A DNA stretch of 64,000 nt from an uncultured Clostridia bacterium (GCA_934486735.1 CAKSQL010000004.1:1-64000), one strand, 5' to 3'; counted from the first letter of the stretch, positions 50,241 through 59,947 are shown. Numbers and translations: made by a program. The notes: generated by a model from the letters alone, not told the origin.

Positions 50241-51875
50241 TCAGCTGTGAATCTGAGCGGCTACCAGGCTTTCACCGCAGTATTTGTCTCTCAGTTTCGG
50301 CTTTTCTATTTTTCCTGTCGGATTTCTGGGGACATCGGCAAAGATTATTTTGTGCGGACGCTTGTAACGCGGTAAATCCATACAAAATTCATTTATATCT
50401 TCTTCGGTGCATTTCACGTTGGGTTTAAGCTCGATAATTGCAGCGGTTATTTCACCAAGACGTGCATCGGGAAGACCGATAACGGCAACATCTTTTATCG
50501 CGTCGTTTTTTCTTAAGAAATCCTCAATCTGAACGGGATATATATTTTCGCCGCCCGAGATTATAACGTCTTTTTTTCTGTCCACAAGATAGATAAATCC
50601 GTCCTCATCCTCCTGAGCCATATCGCCGGTAAAGAGCCAGCCGTCTTCAAGAACGCTTTCGGTCGCTTTTTCGTCGTTGTAGTAGCAGGTCATAACACCG
50701 GGGCCTTTTACCGCAAGCTCGCCGACCTCACCGCGCGGAACTTCTTTCCGGTTTTCGTCCACAATTTTTGTCTGCCAGCCGTAGCCGCTTTTTCCGATTG
50801 CGCCGACCTTATGTATGTTCTCAATACCCAAATGAACGCAGCCCGGGCCGATAGATTCGCTTAAACCGTAGTTTGTGTCATATTGATGGTGCGGAAAATG
50901 CTCTTTCCAACGCTTTATAAGACTGGGCGGAACAGGCTGCGCGCCGATATGCATCAGTCTCCATTGTGACAGCTCATATTTTGACAGGTCAATTTCGCCG
51001 CTGTCGATTGCATCGAGAATATCCTGCGCCCAAGGTACAAGAAGCCATACAATAGTACATTTTTCCTGAGAAATACATTCCAAAATCCATTCCGGCTTGA
51101 CGCCTTTTAAAAGGACTGCACGGCTGCACGAGATAAGGCTGCCGAACCAGTGCATTTTTGCGCCTGTGTGGTAAAGCGGAGGAATGCAGAGGAACACGTC
51201 GTCCTTTGTCTGCGAATGATGTTTTTGCTCAACCTTTGCGGAGTGCGAAAGGCTTTCGTGATTGTGCAGGATTGCTTTCGGAAATCCGGTTGTGCCGGAA
51301 GAAAAATAGATTGCGGCATCATCCTTTTCCGAAAGTGTTATATTCGGTTTTTTTGATGAACAATAATTTACGAGTATTTCATAGCTTTCAGCAAAAGTCG
51401 GACAGTCTTCGCCGACATAAAAAAGCTGGTTAACCTTTGGGATTCTTTCACATATTTCCTCAACTCTTCCTATGAATTCGGAGCCGAATATAAGTGCACT
51501 GACGTCTGCAAGGTCAAGACAGTACTTGATTTCCTGCGCGGTGTAACGATAGTTAAGCGGTACTGCAAGAGCTCCGGTTTTTAAAATTCCGAAGTAAATC
51601 GGCAGCCACTCCAATGAGTTCATAAGAAGTATTGCAACTTTGTCGCCTTTTTTCACTCCTCGGCAAAGCAGCAGATTTGCAAACCTGTTTGCCTGCTTGT
51701 CAAATTCACTCCAGGACAGCTCACGTCTTGTTTTTTTTGAGTTCACGGTTTCGATAAGCGCATATTCCCGCCATGTAACCTTTGATTTTTCCATAAGCTG
51801 AGGATTGACCTCCACCAGGCTTATGTCGCCGGGACATTCCCGGGCGTTTCTTTCCAATAGTTCCGTAATCGGCAT
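50241..51875 (-). CDS. AMP-forming acyl/aryl-CoA ligase
   Basis: 544 residues from MPITELLERNARECP with GGAGG ahead (the frame is open 17 codons further). ANL family: the P-loop YFSSGTTGFPKAILHNHES (near 195), YGLSESIGPGCVHLG, GWLFTGDMAQEDEDGFIYLV, RKKDVIISGGENIYPVQIE, and the catalytic Lys in NPTGKIEKPKLR. It is of the fatty/aryl-acid-CoA ligase type and different from PaaK, so the operon encodes two CoA ligases. The substrate is probably an aryl or branched carboxylic acid brought in by the symporter upstream. Confidence 0.85.
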   Translation of the reverse strand: MPITELLERNARECPGDISLVEVNPQLMEKSKVTWREYALIETVNSKKTRRELSWSEFDKQANRFANLLLCRGVKKGDKVAILLMNSLEWLPIYFGILKTGALAVPLNYRYTAQEIKYCLDLADVSALIFGSEFIGRVEEICERIPKVNQLFYVGEDCPTFAESYEILVNYCSSKKPNITLSEKDDAAIYFSSGTTGFPKAILHNHESLSHSAKVEQKHHSQTKDDVFLCIPPLYHTGAKMHWFGSLISCSRAVLLKGVKPEWILECISQEKCTIVWLLVPWAQDILDAIDSGEIDLSKYELSQWRLMHIGAQPVPPSLIKRWKEHFPHHQYDTNYGLSESIGPGCVHLGIENIHKVGAIGKSGYGWQTKIVDENRKEVPRGEVGELAVKGPGVMTCYYNDEKATESVLEDGWLFTGDMAQEDEDGFIYLVDRKKDVIISGGENIYPVQIEDFLRKNDAIKDVAVIGLPDARLGEITAAIIELKPNVKCTEEDINEFCMDLPRYKRPHKIIFADVPRNPTGKIEKPKLRDKYCGESLVAAQIHS

Positions 51876-51967
51876 TTTTATATATCCTCCGTTTCGCCGC
51901 TGTGTACGGCGGCTTATAATTTTCAAAATTACTGCTTTAGTCCCGCTCCTGTGTGCGAGACTTTATA

Positions 51968-53506
51968 TTAATCTTGTTTAAAAATTTCTGTCAAATGTTC
52001 TTGATTCAATTTTTTGGTGAACAGGCTTACAATGGGAACGGTAATAACAGATACAGCCATTGCCGCAACACCCATTTCCGGCGTTTTTGAAACTGCCGCC
52101 GAAAAGCCGCCGTTTATCGTGAGTATGACAGTGGGAATCAGAACGGTCAAAAGACCGCCGATCATTCCTGCCCATGCTCCTGCTTTGGTTGTACCCTTTT
52201 GGTAGATGCCCCAAATATATGCACCTATAAAACAGCCGGATACAACTCCCCACGAAAATGACATTATATTTACAATTATCGATATGTTCATGGTTGCAAA
52301 AATATAGGAAAGAGCCACAAACAAAAGACATAATATCCTTGACGCTTTTAGTTGGTGCTTGTCGGTAAATTTTTTCGAAATTTCCGGCAGAAGATCAACC
52401 GATATTGCCGAGGAAGAAGTAAGAACCACCGAGGCAAGTGTTGACATCGATGCCGAAAGCAGAAGAATAAGTATCACTGCCAAAATTATCACTGTCAGAC
52501 CGCTGCCGCCAAGCGATGAAACAAGCATCTGAGGGATTACGGCGTCGTATTTTCCCGCAGGCAGAGTATTGCCGAGAACGATTCTCGAAAGCGAGCCGAT
52601 GAAATACGCTCCGCAGCCGATTATCATACAGAAAAGCGTTGATATAACAGTTGCCTGTTTTACTGATTTTTCGTCCTTGATTGCGTAGTATTTTGTTACC
52701 ATTTGAGGAAGTCCCCATGTTCCGAAGCTGGTTAGAAGAATGTTTGTGCAGAGGAATTTCCAGCTGTTTCCGCCAAATATATTTGTAAGCTGCGAACCGG
52801 TAATGCCGTCGCCGTTATCGGTAATTGCGGCAAGCTTTGCATGCCATTCGCCGAAACCACCCACTTTATCACAGTTAACAACTGCGACAATCATCGCAAA
52901 AACGCCGACAATCATGATAATGCCTTGCACAAAATCGGTGTAAGCAGTTGCGAGATATCCTCCCAAAACAAGATATGTAGCGGTCAGTACTGCAATTATA
53001 AGCATGCAATAGTTGACGGGGATTGCCGGGAATATTGTGTTAAACATAGAGCCGAGTCCCTTGTATACTGCTGCGGAATAGGGTACCAAAAATATAAAGA
53101 TAATTATTGCGGCAAAGATTTTCATAGGTTTTGAAAGATATCGTGCTTCGAAAAATTCCGGCATTGTTTTTGATTTCATTTTGTGCGTCATGCGCCGTGT
53201 GCGCTTTGCTGCAAGCAACCATGCCAAAAGGCATCCCAAAACTGCGTTGCCGACGCCGATCCATATGCTGCCGATTCCGATATCCCAGCCGTGTTTGCCG
53301 GCATAGCCAATAAAAATGACGGCAGAAAAATAAGACGTTCCGTAAGCAAATGCCGAAACCCATGCCCCGATGTTTCGTCCTCCGAGCAAAAAGCCGTCAA
53401 TCGTTTTCGTACGTCTGTAGCTATATAGTCCGATTCCTACCATAATCAGCGCAAATAAAATAAGAGCAACTATTGTGGTTGCTTGAATATTTTGTAGATT
53501 TTCCAT
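51968..53506 (-). CDS. sodium:solute symporter (SSS family)
   Basis: 512 residues with about thirteen hydrophobic helices. Start features of the family: GIGLYSYRRTKTIDGFLLGG and NIGAWVSAFAYGTSYFSAVI; later GGYLATAYTDFVQGIIMIVG, the signature of SSS transporters. It imports a solute with Na+. Placed first in the aryl-acid operon, an aromatic acid or 2-oxo acid is a plausible substrate; proline/pantothenate-like substrates cannot be excluded. GAAGGACGG precedes the ATG. A TATAAT lies about 70 bases upstream with only a weak -35. Confidence 0.88.
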   Translation of the reverse strand: MENLQNIQATTIVALILFALIMVGIGLYSYRRTKTIDGFLLGGRNIGAWVSAFAYGTSYFSAVIFIGYAGKHGWDIGIGSIWIGVGNAVLGCLLAWLLAAKRTRRMTHKMKSKTMPEFFEARYLSKPMKIFAAIIIFIFLVPYSAAVYKGLGSMFNTIFPAIPVNYCMLIIAVLTATYLVLGGYLATAYTDFVQGIIMIVGVFAMIVAVVNCDKVGGFGEWHAKLAAITDNGDGITGSQLTNIFGGNSWKFLCTNILLTSFGTWGLPQMVTKYYAIKDEKSVKQATVISTLFCMIIGCGAYFIGSLSRIVLGNTLPAGKYDAVIPQMLVSSLGGSGLTVIILAVILILLLSASMSTLASVVLTSSSAISVDLLPEISKKFTDKHQLKASRILCLLFVALSYIFATMNISIIVNIMSFSWGVVSGCFIGAYIWGIYQKGTTKAGAWAGMIGGLLTVLIPTVILTINGGFSAAVSKTPEMGVAAMAVSVITVPIVSLFTKKLNQEHLTEIFKQD

Positions 53507-53605
53507 GTTTATTTACCGTCCTTCCATATTACAGTTTTTTTGGTTTTAAATTCACCATGTTACAAGTCTACCTTTATATTATAACATATAATAATCCAAA
53601 AATAA

Positions 53606-53666
53606 AGAGATTTTGCGAAAAAAAACTAAAAAATAATAAAAAAGTTGTTTTTTTTGCAAAATCTCT
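53606..53666 (-). terminator. long hairpin after the GH37-like gene
   Basis: AGAGATTTTGC and an A-run (53606-53626) face a T-run and GCAAAATCTCT (53644-53666), 7 bases past the stop codon at 53674. It separates this operon from the symporter operon. Confidence 0.8.
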
Positions 53667-53673
53667 CGAAATT

Positions 53674-54879
53674 TTATTGTTTAAGAAACTTCTGTGCGGC
53701 GATATATACTCCTGCGCTCCAGCCGAGCATGGTCGGCATTTTATACTCGTTGCTCACATTTATGCTGCCGTCAACGACATTATATTTTTCCCAAAGAGCA
53801 CCGGTTTCGTCAAATACCTTCTCGGCAAGAGTGACATATTTCTGAGCAATACGTTTTGCATCGTCGGTGTATCCGTAGTTATTAAGTCCGACCATGACAA
53901 TATATTGCAGGCATGCCCAACCGTTGGGGTAGTCCCATTGATACAAAACACCGCTGTCGTTCTTTTCACAGGTCAGAATCCCGAATTCCGCCTCAAGACG
54001 GCGGAGATTTTCGGCTGCTGCCGCTGCCTGCTCCGGTGTTGCTGCTTTTACATAAAGCGGATAATAAGATGCGGCAGAGAATATGCGGCTCAGCCGATTT
54101 GTTTTGAAATTATAGTCCAAAAACAGATTGTTTTTGTCAAGCATGAATTTGTTCATAAGCTCAAGCCGCTTTTCGGCGCGAGTGTTCCATACCGCAACAT
54201 CCTCGGAATAACCGAGTTTTTCGGCAAAGTAAGCCATATTTTTCTCCATTGCATAAAGCAGGGAATTAAGATCCGCCGCATTGAAATTGTGAACCTCAAA
54301 GTCCCATCGCGGAGTCATGTCCCAGCCGCTTTCGCAGGTGCCGAGACAATGGCGGGCAAGTTCTTCCTCCGAGGTGTCGAGATTGGTTTTTGTGCGTGAT
54401 TTAAAAGCTTCGGCAAGCTCGGAAAACGTGTCGGAGTCGGGATTGGGCGAGTAGCGGTTGAGTCCGTTCGGCGCAATTCTTTCATTCATCCAAAATTTGT
54501 ATTCTTTACAAAGTGCAAAATATGCTCCGTTAAGCCATACGTTGTCATCATAGTAATCGCAGATATCTCTTACCATTGCAAAGAGAAACGGCGGCTGAGA
54601 GCGAGTCAGGTAATATGTTCTGCTCCCATTTGGCATAAATCCGTATTTGTCAACCAAATATAAAATGTTGTCGGTGTTTTGCTTTGCGAGCATAGCACGT
54701 CCGGAGTTCAAAAGCCCGACATTTGTGAAATATGTATCCCAGTAGTAAATTTCGTTAAATGCTTCAACCGACGGAACGGTGTAGGGATAGGGGAGTCCTA
54801 AAAGAGTACCTTCGTCAAAACGGCTTTCACGTATGCATTTGTCCCAATTGTTTTCAAGATATTGTTCGATTTTATTCAT
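53674..54879 (-). CDS. trehalase-like glycoside hydrolase (GH37), short form
   Basis: 401 residues from MNKIEQYLENNWD, with GAGG 8 bases ahead; two earlier ATG codons are too close to that site or inside holA. GH37 signatures are recognisable: EAFNEIYYWDTYF (family 'F.E.Y.WDsYf'), GTCESGWDMTPRW (general acid Asp), and VLYQWDYPNGWACLQYI (family 'QWDyPNgWaP'). True trehalases have about 550 residues, so this is a shortened alpha/alpha-barrel and may act on another alpha-glucoside. No signal peptide. It ends an operon with holA and topB, with malQ further upstream. Confidence 0.75.
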   Translation of the reverse strand: MNKIEQYLENNWDKCIRESRFDEGTLLGLPYPYTVPSVEAFNEIYYWDTYFTNVGLLNSGRAMLAKQNTDNILYLVDKYGFMPNGSRTYYLTRSQPPFLFAMVRDICDYYDDNVWLNGAYFALCKEYKFWMNERIAPNGLNRYSPNPDSDTFSELAEAFKSRTKTNLDTSEEELARHCLGTCESGWDMTPRWDFEVHNFNAADLNSLLYAMEKNMAYFAEKLGYSEDVAVWNTRAEKRLELMNKFMLDKNNLFLDYNFKTNRLSRIFSAASYYPLYVKAATPEQAAAAAENLRRLEAEFGILTCEKNDSGVLYQWDYPNGWACLQYIVMVGLNNYGYTDDAKRIAQKYVTLAEKVFDETGALWEKYNVVDGSINVSNEYKMPTMLGWSAGVYIAAQKFLKQ

Positions 54880-54895
54880 TTTCATAGCCTCATTT

Positions 54896-55909
54896 TTATA
54901 TGTTTTTTGATGTAAAAAGACCGGCAACAAAGCTTTCGAGTGCCGTCCATTCATCGCATTGCCCTTCTTTTATGGCTAAATCGGTTTCGGCAATCTTCAT
55001 AACGGATTCTGCGAGAAATTTTTCGCCAAAGTTTTTTTTCATATACTTTCTTGCGATAAACGGCGGAATTTTCAGCTTTTTTGCAATCGCATCGCTCGTT
55101 TCCCCGTCTTTCAGCATAAGCTGCGCATGGAGCATTTTGTCAAATGCGCCGAACAGGATATATAAAATTTTAAATGCCGATTCCTTGACGGTTTTCATGT
55201 CGGACAGTATTCCGAGAGCAGTGTCCGCATCGTGATTCATAACCGCGTCGGTCATTTCGAACACGCGGACGTTGAGTGTTTTGGAAACCACTCTGTCTAT
55301 GTCGGAGCGCGTTATCTCCTCGCTGCAGAAGTCAATAAGCTTGTCCGCTTCGTTTTTTAAGTTAAACAAATCTTCACCGCAGATATCAACAAGGTATGCG
55401 GCATTTTCCTTTTTGATTTTTTTCTTCGCTTTTAAAAATCTGCGTTCGACCCATGTCACTGCATCAACTGCCGAAAGCGGAGCAAACTCAACAACACATC
55501 CGATATTGCATGCCGCCTTGTACAGTGCGCTGCGCTTGTCGATCTCGCTTTCGATAAATATTATATGCGCATAATCCGGCAGATTTGAAAAAAGCTCGCT
55601 CCAAAGCTTTTTCATTTCCTCGGATGCGGATTTAAATACCCCGGTATCACGCATAATAAGCAGCTTTTGGTCGCTCATCATCGGATAGGTCTCGATATAG
55701 TCAAGAATGTCACCGGGCGGCGTTTTTGCGTCCTCTATCACAAGCCTGTTAAACTCGGGCAGACCGCCGTCGGGGATAAGCTCGGACAGTTTTTCCAGAT
55801 ACAGCTCGGCAAGATATCGCTCCGCACCGAAAAATATATAAACCTGTTTTATGTCGTTAGCCTTTATTTGCTTTTTTAACTCGGGTATGGTTATAATTTT
55901 CCCTGCCAT
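54896..55909 (-). CDS. holA: DNA polymerase III, delta subunit
   Basis: 337 residues, typical of HolA in Firmicutes. The delta subunit opens the sliding clamp within the clamp loader. N-terminal KQVYIFFGAERYLAELYLEK (family 'YLi.G.E.yL'), then NLKNEADKLIDFC, VFEMTDAVMNHDADTALGIL and the C-terminal helical LESFVAGLF are characteristic. GGAGG precedes the ATG, 25 bases after topB. The usual neighbours in Bacillus (comEC, rpsT) are absent. Confidence 0.92.
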   Translation of the reverse strand: MAGKIITIPELKKQIKANDIKQVYIFFGAERYLAELYLEKLSELIPDGGLPEFNRLVIEDAKTPPGDILDYIETYPMMSDQKLLIMRDTGVFKSASEEMKKLWSELFSNLPDYAHIIFIESEIDKRSALYKAACNIGCVVEFAPLSAVDAVTWVERRFLKAKKKIKKENAAYLVDICGEDLFNLKNEADKLIDFCSEEITRSDIDRVVSKTLNVRVFEMTDAVMNHDADTALGILSDMKTVKESAFKILYILFGAFDKMLHAQLMLKDGETSDAIAKKLKIPPFIARKYMKKNFGEKFLAESVMKIAETDLAIKEGQCDEWTALESFVAGLFTSKNI

Positions 55910-55934
55910 TTACATCCTCCTTTTCTGCACCGTT

Positions 55935-58043
55935 TTATTGACTGAAGTCAAATACCGCCCTGCCGCCGTCAAGCTTCAGATAAGCGGAGAAGCTCTTTCC
56001 CGACTTCGGCGAGATAAAACCGGCGATTTTGCTTGTTCTGCCCGATTTGAGCAGCATTCTGACATTCGCAAGCGATATAATCCGTCCGCATATTTTCCTA
56101 TTTAAAGAGAATTTGCAGCCGTCCTTGTAGCCGCGGCAGCCGTAGCCGAATTTGGTTCTTACCACATCTCCGCCGCAGAGCGGACATTTCCCTGCAATAT
56201 CACCGATAAAACCGTCATCGGTGTCAAGCTCGGGAAGTGTCTCTTTCTTCCCGAACACCTCCGATATTTCTTTCTGCGCTATGTTTATGCTGTCGCGGAC
56301 TGTATATTCGCCTCGAAAAACCTTTTTGAGTGCTTTACCCATTTCGGATGTCTTGTATTTATCCATGTTTATTCCCATGTCTTTGAGAGATTCAATGAGC
56401 TGCTCGCCCTCAGGCAGAATGGTGTACACGTCCTTTTTCAAAAGAATATATCGGCTCTTCCGCGCGTTGTCGATAATCCCGGTGCGTGTTGCCTCTGTTC
56501 CGAGCTCCAGTCCCTCAAAAATTGCGCGGTATTCCTCCGAATCGTCGTCGGACGCGTTTGCCTTGTCCTCGCGGAACGGATTTTTCAGATAGTTGTTCAA
56601 GGTTTCGATTGTGTAATGCTTCGGCGGAGATGTCTCCTTTTCCTTTGGTTTAAAATCTATATTTACACTGTCGCCCTTGTTCAAAAGCGGCAGCAGCTTG
56701 TCTTTTTTGTTGTAGTCGTCGTACTTTGTCCAGCCGGGCGAGACCATGACGGTGCCTTTTAAGCTGAACTCCTCCAGTTCTCCGACCTTTATTTTTATCT
56801 CGGTTTTCTCGGTCATGCACTCCTCCGAGCAGAAAACCGCCACAAACCGCCGCATAATCGTACTGTAGACGATATACTCATTTTCCGAAAGAGAATCTTT
56901 TTTCGGGATTTTGTGAGTTGGTGTAAGAGCTGAATGCGACTCGATTTTCGAATCGTCAAAAATCGATTTGTGAAAGCGGAATGCAACCGGATAGCCAATT
57001 TCGGAAACCGCATTGATTATGCCCTTTACCTTGTCCTGCTCCGCTGTGGCGAGATATTCGGAATTGGTTCTCGGATAGGTAACGTAACCTTTTTCGTAAA
57101 GTCCCTGAACTATTTTCAGACTGTCCTCCATCGACATTTTGTACTTTTTGCCGAGAACATTTTGCAGCTTGGTAAGCGAGTAAAGCTTTCCGGGAGCAAG
57201 CTTGTCCTTTTTCTTCTTTTTGTCGGTCACAATTGCGGTCTGTGCGTTGTATTCCGCACATTTTTCCTTTGCTTTTTCAAGCTCGTCTTTGGAAAATTTT
57301 TGCTTTGAGATAAGCTCGATTTCCTCACCGTTTGTAATTGCCTTGCTTGCAATCGTATAGTAAATTTCGGGTACAAAGTTGCGGATTGCCATGTCACGGT
57401 CATATATCGCTTTTACTATCGGAACAATAACTCTGCCGACTCTTAGGAGCGTCCCCGATTTCAAGGTGGCATACCTTGTCAAATTCACGCCGTATAGCCA
57501 GTCGATGTAGGTTCTTGCAAAACCCTCGTTTGCCAGATTTTCGTACTCGGTCTCGCTTTTAAGCTCGGCAAGTCCGGCACGGATTGTCTCCTCGGTCTGG
57601 TCGGGCAGCCAAAGCCGCGAAAAAGCTTTGCCGTTCCGAGACGCCTTGTCCACACATATCCTGACGATAATTTCACCCTCGCGGTCGGCATCGCCTGCGT
57701 TTATAATCTCGGTCACATCGTCGCGGTGTATAAGAGCTTTTATCGTCTCGAATTGCTTCACAACCCCGCTGTCGGTCTGCTTGTTTTTGTCTTTTTTTAA
57801 TTCGAATTTAAACTCGGACGGAAAGCATGGCAGATTTTTCATGCTCCAAAACCGCGTTCCGTCGGGGTTGGGGGCATATTCTTCAACATCGGCAAGGGAA
57901 AATAAATGCCCGAACGCCCATGTCACAATATATTCACTGCCGAGAAAAAATCCGTCCTGCTTTCTCATTTTGCCGATGCTCGCCGCTATATTTCGCGCAA
58001 GGCTCGGCTTTTCTGCAATAATTACTTTTATGTCGATTCCCAC
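55935..58043 (-). CDS. topB: DNA topoisomerase III (type IA)
   Basis: About 700 residues. Toprim domain with KVIIAEKPSLARNIA and NAGDADREGEIIVR (metal-binding acidic triad near 118). The catalytic tyrosine is in YVTYPRTNSEYL (near 320). The C-terminus has a short zinc-ribbon CPLCGGDVVRTKFGYGCRGY plus a second treble-clef-like piece. It removes negative supercoils and decatenates replicated DNA. Start: the only usual codon is GTG at 58041-58043, but it lies inside AAAGGTGG. An ATA codon at 58029-58031, 8 bases from that site, would give exactly the family start 'MKVIIAEKPS', so a non-AUG start is likely. Confidence 0.9.
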   Translation of the reverse strand: MGIDIKVIIAEKPSLARNIAASIGKMRKQDGFFLGSEYIVTWAFGHLFSLADVEEYAPNPDGTRFWSMKNLPCFPSEFKFELKKDKNKQTDSGVVKQFETIKALIHRDDVTEIINAGDADREGEIIVRICVDKASRNGKAFSRLWLPDQTEETIRAGLAELKSETEYENLANEGFARTYIDWLYGVNLTRYATLKSGTLLRVGRVIVPIVKAIYDRDMAIRNFVPEIYYTIASKAITNGEEIELISKQKFSKDELEKAKEKCAEYNAQTAIVTDKKKKKDKLAPGKLYSLTKLQNVLGKKYKMSMEDSLKIVQGLYEKGYVTYPRTNSEYLATAEQDKVKGIINAVSEIGYPVAFRFHKSIFDDSKIESHSALTPTHKIPKKDSLSENEYIVYSTIMRRFVAVFCSEECMTEKTEIKIKVGELEEFSLKGTVMVSPGWTKYDDYNKKDKLLPLLNKGDSVNIDFKPKEKETSPPKHYTIETLNNYLKNPFREDKANASDDDSEEYRAIFEGLELGTEATRTGIIDNARKSRYILLKKDVYTILPEGEQLIESLKDMGINMDKYKTSEMGKALKKVFRGEYTVRDSINIAQKEISEVFGKKETLPELDTDDGFIGDIAGKCPLCGGDVVRTKFGYGCRGYKDGCKFSLNRKICGRIISLANVRMLLKSGRTSKIAGFISPKSGKSFSAYLKLDGGRAVFDFSQ

Positions 58044-58055
58044 CTTTAAAAAAAA

Positions 58056-58340
58056 TCAGATTTCGCTTTCGTCAAAAATAAATACTCCGTCATCGGAACA
58101 GGTGATATATAAAAGGAGCTTTTCACCGTTATCGGTGATGATGCACGACCAACCGTCGCCGAATTGTTCTATCGGAGAGTAGACGGCGCCCGGATGGTGA
58201 GCCTCCACATATTTTGATACTGCCGCATGCTGCTCGGCAAAACGCATTTTGTTAAATGCGCCCTTTCCCTTGAATGCACGATATGCACCGATTGCTGCCG
58301 CGCCTAAAGCAACAGCAAGCAATTTATGTTGTTTTTTCAT
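58056..58340 (-). CDS. small membrane-anchored protein of unknown function
   Basis: 94 residues. A lysine-containing N-terminus, one hydrophobic helix (LLAVALGAAAIGAY, 7-20), then a soluble part: FAEQHAAVSKYVEAHHPGAV, WSCIITDNGEKLLLYITCSD, FIFDESEI. The soluble part looks like a small alpha/beta fold of the PepSY or DUF type, but I do not recognise the family. AAAGGA precedes the ATG. It sits 16 bases after malQ and 12 bases before topB, in one operon. Confidence 0.7.
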   Translation of the reverse strand: MKKQHKLLAVALGAAAIGAYRAFKGKGAFNKMRFAEQHAAVSKYVEAHHPGAVYSPIEQFGDGWSCIITDNGEKLLLYITCSDDGVFIFDESEI

Positions 58341-58356
58341 TTTTTATCAATTCCTT

Positions 58357-59823
58357 TCATCTCCTGTAAATATGAACAAGCCGGCTTATTTTTTCGGATA
58401 GCCGATCGCTTAAATCATTTTTGCCGATTCGGAATATCCAGTTCCCGCCGAGGGTGGATGGGGTGTTCATTCTTGCCTCCGTTCCCAGTTCCATATAATC
58501 CTGAATCGGAATTATCACGGTTTCGCAAACGCTTGCCAGAGTTGCGGATACAATTGTCTCAACCGCTTCATCGGCGGATTTAATCCTTAGATAGTCGCAG
58601 ACGAAATTTTTCTCGTTTTCCGAAAGGGTGTCAAACCAGCCGCGTGTTGTGTCGTTGTCGTGCGTGCCGGTGTAGAGAACACTTTTCGGAATGTGATTGT
58701 GCGGCAGATACGCGCTGTCGCCGTACGGGTCGAATGCAAACTGCATAACTTTCATTCCGGGATAGCCGCTGTCCGATAAAAGAGCCAAAACCTCGGGAGT
58801 CAGAAAACCAAGATCCTCGGCAATTATGTCAACATCGCCCAAAGCCTCACGAATCTTGCCGAAAAGCTTCATTCCCGGACCTTTTTCCCAGCTGCCGCCG
58901 ACCGCGTCCTCGTTTCCGTAGTCGATTGTGTAGTAGGACTCGAAACCGCGGAAATGGTCGATTCTCATTCTGTCGTATAAGACTGCCGCGGATTTTATAC
59001 GCTCAATCCACCAGGAATAGCCGTCCCTTTCCATGTCGTCCCAGCGATAGAGCGGATTTCCCCAAAGCTGTCCTTTTTCGGAAAATGCGTCGGGAGGACA
59101 GCCTGCCACTTTTGTGGGAAGATTGTCTTTATCGAGCATAAAAAGTTCGGGATGACTCCACACGTCAGCGCTGTCAAGCGCGACATAAATCGGCATGTCG
59201 CCTATGATTTTTATACCGCTGTCGTTGGCATATTTTTTAAGCGCCGCCCACTGCGAAAAGAATTTGTATTGCAGGAATTTGTAAAAGTCAATCACATCGC
59301 AATACTTTTCGCGTATTTTGTCAAGAGCGGCGGAGTCTCTTTTTTTGTATTTGTCGTCCCAATATATCCATGAGCGGTAGTGGTTCTGCTCCTTAAGGGT
59401 CATAAAGAGCGCATAGCCGTCAAGCCAAAACGCATTTTCGCTTTCAAATTTGTAGTATGAATCGTCTTTTTCAAATCTTGAAAACGCCGTCCTCAGCATG
59501 GGATAACGGTTTTGAAACTGTAAGTAGTAGTCAACCTTTTTCTCATCCGCGCCGAAGAAATAGTTGTCTGCCTCGCATTTTTTCAAAAGTCCCTCCTCAA
59601 TCAGAATTTGGGGGTCGATAAAGTACGGATTCCCTGCAAATGCGGATGGGGACTGGTACGGCGAATCTCCGTAGCTTGTCGGATTCACCGGCAATACCTG
59701 CCAGTAATGCTGACCGGATTTTTTCAAAAAATCAATAAAGCGGAACGCTTCTTTACCGAGCGTGCCGATGCCGTACTCCGACGGCAGGGACGATATATGC
59801 ATTAAAATACCGCTTTTTCTCAT
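58357..59823 (-). CDS. malQ: 4-alpha-glucanotransferase (amylomaltase)
   Basis: 488 residues from MRKSGILMHISSLPSEYGIG, the conserved GH77 start. Catalytic region: RIDHFRGFESYY with the nucleophile Asp (near 285), IAEDLGFLTPEV with the acid Glu (near 335), and YTGTHDNDTTRGWF with the stabilising Asp (near 390). It transfers glucan segments between maltodextrins in glycogen or starch use. The frame is open 9 codons further upstream. First gene of the operon malQ, small protein, topB, holA, GH37; promoter at 59902-59929. Confidence 0.95.
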   Translation of the reverse strand: MRKSGILMHISSLPSEYGIGTLGKEAFRFIDFLKKSGQHYWQVLPVNPTSYGDSPYQSPSAFAGNPYFIDPQILIEEGLLKKCEADNYFFGADEKKVDYYLQFQNRYPMLRTAFSRFEKDDSYYKFESENAFWLDGYALFMTLKEQNHYRSWIYWDDKYKKRDSAALDKIREKYCDVIDFYKFLQYKFFSQWAALKKYANDSGIKIIGDMPIYVALDSADVWSHPELFMLDKDNLPTKVAGCPPDAFSEKGQLWGNPLYRWDDMERDGYSWWIERIKSAAVLYDRMRIDHFRGFESYYTIDYGNEDAVGGSWEKGPGMKLFGKIREALGDVDIIAEDLGFLTPEVLALLSDSGYPGMKVMQFAFDPYGDSAYLPHNHIPKSVLYTGTHDNDTTRGWFDTLSENEKNFVCDYLRIKSADEAVETIVSATLASVCETVIIPIQDYMELGTEARMNTPSTLGGNWIFRIGKNDLSDRLSEKISRLVHIYRR

Positions 59824-59901
59824 AATATCACATAACCTTTCCGATATCAAGTTAGTGCCGTTTTGGGTTTCGAGCCTTTTCGCTCTTATTTCCCTATTAT
59901 A

Positions 59902-59929
59902 ATTATAGCATATTTTTCGGATATCACAA
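59902..59929 (-). promoter_or_regulatory. promoter of the malQ operon
   Basis: TTGTGA (59924-59929) and TATAAT (59902-59907) on the minus strand, spacing 16. Confidence 0.6.
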
Positions 59930-59947
59930 TACTTTTTTAAATTTATG

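Noticed and set aside
53473..54399. 308-codon plus-strand open frame
   Set aside because: Largely antisense to the GH37-like gene and crosses its terminator; no ribosome binding site.
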